Part shown: positions 31,438-34,084 of the stretch, piece after piece
How the letters are laid out: the number at the start of each line of letters is the position of its first letter
Numbering within the stretch: position 1 is the first letter of the stretch
DNA from: Oscillospiraceae bacterium
GTDB taxonomy: Bacteria; Bacillota; Clostridia; Oscillospirales; Oscillospiraceae
Assembly: GCA_015067725.1 (NCBI GenBank)
Contig: SVLX01000028.1
Span: 1-34,084 of the forward strand
DNA: 34,084 nt
Direction: 5' to 3'
Notes under the pieces: generated by a model
Databases searched by the model: none
What the model was told of the DNA's origin: nothing
The model's input: the letters and a program-made list of their open reading frames with translations, nothing else
Made by a program: the position numbers and the translations under genes

Positions 31438-32538
31438 TTACCGCCCAGGGGTATTTCTGGTGTTCTCCAGCCGACACAGAATCTTCCGGAAGAGCTTCTC
31501 CAGCAGGGTGTAATTGGTTCTGTAAGTGCTTTTTCCACTCTTGATTTCCTGAACCAGCAGATGGGAGTTGCCCATGGCGCTGATATCCCGAAAGACGGAG
31601 CTGGGGTGGAGGTCCAGTTTTCGGGAGACTTCCATGGCAGTCATGGGGCAGTCCATCATGGCAATAAGCATGCTCATCCGGTCCGCGCTGGACAGTTGCC
31701 GGAGAATCAGATAGTCCCGGTTTTCCAGTGCGATTTCTTCTTCCCGAGGCTCTTGAAAGCCCGGCTCCCGACCGGCAGCCAAGTGAACATTCAGCAGTTG
31801 GTAAGATTCTGAGGGGAAAACATACGCCACATGAGGCCAGAAACAACGGGGACAAAGCCGCATCTCAGCGGGCAACTCTGAATCCACCGCAGAGCGCTCC
31901 AGAAAGAATTTCCGGAAGTTTTCTTCTTCGGAGAAAAACTGCACCCAGCGCTGGAGCAGAGGAGTACACTGCTGAATCCAGGGGGAAAGCAGAGTCTTCA
32001 ACCGCGCAATAACCGGTCGAATCAGGCTCATCAGCCTGGGCAGATACAATTCATAGCTGGAAATGGTCTCTATCAACTGCATTTGTAATATGCAGGACAG
32101 GGGAAGTTTGGATATTTCTCCGGTCAAATCCTGAAACCGACCCTGCTCGTCGGGGACCATGTACAGCCCATAGGTGTGCACACTCCTGACCCGGAGTGTG
32201 CCCCGGTGGGTTTTCCAGTAGTGTAGCAGGAAATTGGCCATTTCATCGGCATCGGAACAGACTTCCTGTGCCCAGGCATAGACCATGTTCCGGGCTAGAC
32301 TGAATTGTCCGTCCCGATTGTCCTCAAAGGGATGACCATGGAAGAAAAACTGCAGTTCCTCATCCGCAGGATTTAGCCCACTGCAGGCCAAATCCCGGAT
32401 GCGCACAATTTCCTCCGGGGGGATGCTGCAAGGACCGGGGACGGTAAGCTGCTCCGTGGGTAGTTGGTTTACAAAGGCATGAACCAGCTCAACGGCTTCA
32501 TGTAAAATGCTGGGTTGTCCGGATACGGTGATTTTCAT
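31438..32538 (-). CDS. Large ArsR-like winged-helix regulator, copy 1
   Basis: A 366-residue protein. A long N-terminal region (1-280) starts QPSILHEAVELVHAFVNQLP and is of unknown fold, presumably sensory. The C-terminal 75 residues form an ArsR-like winged helix: RQLSSADRMSMLIAMMD, then MTAMEVSRKLDLHPSSVFRD as the helix-turn-helix, then KSTYRTNYTLLEKLF as wing and last helix. The region around residue 250 has CPRCF, a possible but unproven metal site, absent in copy 2. The start is ATG at 32538 after TTGGAG; a TTG at 32574 overlaps the promoter. It follows its paralogue (32647-33741) on the same strand and has a candidate promoter of its own. The architecture resembles ArsR proteins with an N-terminal DUF5937-type region, but that match is a guess. 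Confidence 0.7.
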   Translation of the reverse strand: MKITVSGQPSILHEAVELVHAFVNQLPTEQLTVPGPCSIPPEEIVRIRDLACSGLNPADEELQFFFHGHPFEDNRDGQFSLARNMVYAWAQEVCSDADEMANFLLHYWKTHRGTLRVRSVHTYGLYMVPDEQGRFQDLTGEISKLPLSCILQMQLIETISSYELYLPRLMSLIRPVIARLKTLLSPWIQQCTPLLQRWVQFFSEEENFRKFFLERSAVDSELPAEMRLCPRCFWPHVAYVFPSESYQLLNVHLAAGREPGFQEPREEEIALENRDYLILRQLSSADRMSMLIAMMDCPMTAMEVSRKLDLHPSSVFRDISAMGNSHLLVQEIKSGKSTYRTNYTLLEKLFRKILCRLENTRNTPGR

Positions 32539-32573
32539 GGGCTTTGACTCCAATTTCCAGTATTCTTCCTTCA

Positions 32574-32602
32574 ATCATAAGGGAAGTTGACCAAAAAAGC
32601 AA
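32574..32602 (-). promoter_or_regulatory. Candidate promoter of regulator copy 1
   Basis: Minus strand: -35 TTGCTT (32597-32602), 17-bp spacer, -10 TATGAT (32574-32579). It lies between the two paralogous genes, so copy 1 may be expressed separately. Confidence 0.5.
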
Positions 32603-32646
32603 GAGGAAAGTGAGTTTATGGTGCAATTGCTTTGATAAGACTGTTC

Positions 32647-33741
32647 TCACGGCAGGGAAGCAGCATTGCCAATGGTCTGCAGGACGGTATCAAAGAGCTC
32701 CTGTAGCAGAGGATAGTTTGTGCGGTAGGTGCTCTTTCCGCCGGAGACTTCTTTGATGAGCAGGCGCAGATTGCTCATGGTGCTCAAATCCCGGAAGACG
32801 GAGCTGGGGTGAAGCTCCAGCTTGCGGGCCACCTCCTGAGCGGTCATGGGCGTATCCATCATGGCGATGAGCATCTTCATCCGGTCCTCGCTGGATAGTT
32901 GCCGAAAGATCAGACGGTCGCAGCTCTCCAACGGGCGCAGAGTCTGACAGGATTGGATAATGCTCCGTTCCTGACTGATGCCCAGATGGAGATTAAAGAT
33001 CCGGTACTGCTCGTCGAAGAAAAGCCAGCCGGTGTGGGGCTGGAAGTAACGCAGATACAGCCGCAACTCTTGCGGTGTTCGGGAATCTACAGCTACCACC
33101 TGCAGACAAAACGCCTGGAAATTGGGACTGTCGGCGAAAAACTGCTCCCATTGTTCCAAAAGCCGGACATTGCGCTGGACAATGGGGGCCAGCAGACCGG
33201 GCAAAACAGCCAAAACCGGCTGCAACAGGGTCATTAACCTCTGGAGGTAGAAGTCGTAGCAGGACATGGTCTCCACCAGCCGCATTTGGTAATTCCGGGG
33301 CAGGGACAGCTTCGCCACCTCCTGGGCTAAATCGTGAAAACGACCATGATTATCGTGGTATACGCTGACTGCGTAAAGGTCAATATCCCGGATGCGGAGA
33401 GTACCTCTGTATTTCTTCCAGTATTCCAGCAGGCAGTTGGCCGTATCATGGGCATCGTGATGGATTTCCTCTGCCCAGGCATAGACCATATTCCGGGCGA
33501 TACTGGCCAAGCCATCCTTTTTATCCTCAAAGGGGATACCCCGGAAGAAGAATTGGAGTTCTTTGTCCTCCCGGTTAATGCCCTGGCAGGCGATGGAGAG
33601 AATGTTCTGCAGTTCGTCTCCGGTGATGCCGGGCAGGGAGTTCCCACAAAGTTGACCGATGGGGGTTTTATTCACATAGGCATGAACCAATTCAACTGCT
33701 TCGTGCAAAATGCTAGGTTGACGGTATAGGGTGATTTTCAC
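32647..33741 (-). CDS. Large ArsR-like winged-helix regulator, copy 2
   Basis: A 364-residue paralogue of the adjacent gene, collinear along its whole length. Shared segments include QPSILHEAVELVHA, ELQFFF, ARNMVYAWA, YWK..RGTLR, RQLSS, RMxMLIAMMD and LHPSSVFRD. The C-terminal winged helix is best conserved (MTAQEVARKLELHPSSVFRD, GKSTYRTNYPLLQELFD), while the N-terminal part varies more, which suggests similar DNA sites but different signals. The start is taken as GTG at 33741 because it aligns with the copy 1 start (KIT...QPSILHEA); the Shine-Dalgarno is weak, and GTG at 33780 is an alternative, though it would precede the predicted start site. It lies downstream of an SLH-domain gene. Confidence 0.7.
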   Translation of the reverse strand: MKITLYRQPSILHEAVELVHAYVNKTPIGQLCGNSLPGITGDELQNILSIACQGINREDKELQFFFRGIPFEDKKDGLASIARNMVYAWAEEIHHDAHDTANCLLEYWKKYRGTLRIRDIDLYAVSVYHDNHGRFHDLAQEVAKLSLPRNYQMRLVETMSCYDFYLQRLMTLLQPVLAVLPGLLAPIVQRNVRLLEQWEQFFADSPNFQAFCLQVVAVDSRTPQELRLYLRYFQPHTGWLFFDEQYRIFNLHLGISQERSIIQSCQTLRPLESCDRLIFRQLSSEDRMKMLIAMMDTPMTAQEVARKLELHPSSVFRDLSTMSNLRLLIKEVSGGKSTYRTNYPLLQELFDTVLQTIGNAASLP

Positions 33742-33764
33742 TGGGATTTGCCCAACTTTCTGTG

Positions 33765-33793
33765 ATTTTACGTTGACCACCGGTGGCGGTCAT
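33765..33793 (-). promoter_or_regulatory. Candidate promoter of regulator copy 2, with palindrome
   Basis: Minus strand: -35-like ATGACC (33788-33793), 17-bp spacer, -10 TAAAAT (33765-33770). The spacer holds a perfect 10-bp palindrome, CCACCGGTGG (33777-33786), a possible binding site for a dimeric regulator. Confidence 0.4.
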
Positions 33794-33832
33794 GGTGGCG
33801 GGCAATGGATATGCCCCATGCCGGAATAAACT

Positions 33833-33892
33833 TTGCCAGCGGCGGGAAACCGCTGGCAAAAGAAGGAATCCTCCCTCCCCCGAAGGGGAGGG
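33833..33892 (-). terminator. Two tandem hairpins, terminator of the SLH gene
   Basis: Minus strand, in reading order: CCCTCCCC/GGGGAGGG (33873-33892) followed by AGGATTCCTTCTTTT, then TTGCCAGCGG/CCGCTGGCAA (33833-33859, perfect 10 bp) followed by AGTTTATTCC. They start 22 bp past the stop of the SLH protein. Confidence 0.65.
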
Positions 33893-33914
33893 GTTTTGAG
33901 GTTAACTTAAGAAA

Positions 33915-34084
33915 TCAGCCGTTCACATACCGCTCCAGAATGGTGGCATACTGGGCGCGGGTAGAGGTGGTCTTGGGGGAGAGCTGGGTTTCGCTGACGC
34001 CCTCAATAATGCCATTGGCAATGGCCCAGTTCATGGCATCGACGGCGTAAGCACTGACCTTGGCCGCATCGGCATAGTCAGCCA
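33915..34084 (-). CDS. C-terminal end of an S-layer homology (SLH) domain protein
   Basis: The last 56 codons of a gene that enters from beyond 34084. The protein reads SAYAVDAMNWAIANGIIEGV, then QLSPKTTSTRAQYATILERY, ending VNG. This is the classic second half of an SLH repeat (A-x-x-W-A-x-x-x-G-I-I-x-G, then L-x-P-x-x-x-x-T-R-A-x-x-A). Such domains attach exported proteins to pyruvylated wall polymers. SLH repeats at the very C-terminus suggest a large secreted protein whose active part lies outside the window. The stop is TGA at 33915-33917, followed by two hairpins. Confidence 0.85.
   Translation of the reverse strand, partial: ADYADAAKVSAYAVDAMNWAIANGIIEGVSETQLSPKTTSTRAQYATILERYVNG

Overview
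The window looks like a chromosomal segment of a GC-rich, endospore-forming Firmicute of the Clostridia, most likely an uncultured gut member of the Oscillospirales. Three things support this: the sporulation pair spoIIGA-sigE (with the typical pro-sequence of SigE), a perfect Spo0A box in front of a kinase-like gene, and the gene order prs-pth-mfd. Vegetative promoters close to TTGnnn-17-TATAAT stand in front of most transcription units. All functions here are read from protein motifs; no database search was run.

Layout. 1-110 (-): start of an Asp23/Gls24 protein, with a foldback repeat at the very edge. 203-1774 (-): gpmI. 2186-3012: divergent SLOG-fold gene (-) and XRE regulator (+) sharing a palindromic promoter region. 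3125-3763 (-): redox repressor rex. 3968-5441 (-): spoIIGA-sigE. 5442-6290: gene-free, with a 190-bp MITE-like element and two uvrA promoters. 6291-9134 (+): uvrA. 9235-10296 (-): kinase-like ATPase lacking the phosphoacceptor histidine. 10436-11182 (+): radC. 11485-13820 (+): TPR-YwqG fusion and a nucleoside phosphorylase. 14098-19535 (+): prs, pth, mfd. 19728-21962 (+): large VanW-family membrane protein. 22041-23210: repeat cluster A. 23364-25383 (+): prmA and a DUF4015-like protein. 25470-27413 (-): XRE regulator, DUF951 protein, rarA. 27414-28609: gene-free, with an orphan promoter and repeat cluster B. 28610-29734 (+): nagA. 29911-31315 (-): a decayed Rhs fragment and two small genes behind a perfect consensus promoter. 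31438-33741 (-): two tandem paralogous ArsR-like regulators. 33915-34084 (-): C-terminal end of an SLH-domain protein running out of the window.

How the genes work together. Most of the window is housekeeping: glycolysis (gpmI), redox control (rex), nucleotide supply and salvage (prs, the phosphorylase), translation upkeep (pth, prmA), DNA repair (uvrA, mfd, rarA, radC) and amino-sugar breakdown (nagA). spoIIGA-sigE is a classical functional pair, membrane protease and pro-sigma substrate, with overlapping reading frames. The accessory content is modest: two repeat clusters built from one shared modular repeat family, a MITE-like element, an Rhs remnant and the duplicated regulators. I did not find a complete recognisable defence system or prophage. 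The best leads for something undescribed are the modular repeat family, the histidine-less kinase under a Spo0A box, the XRE-SLOG pair and the tandem regulators.
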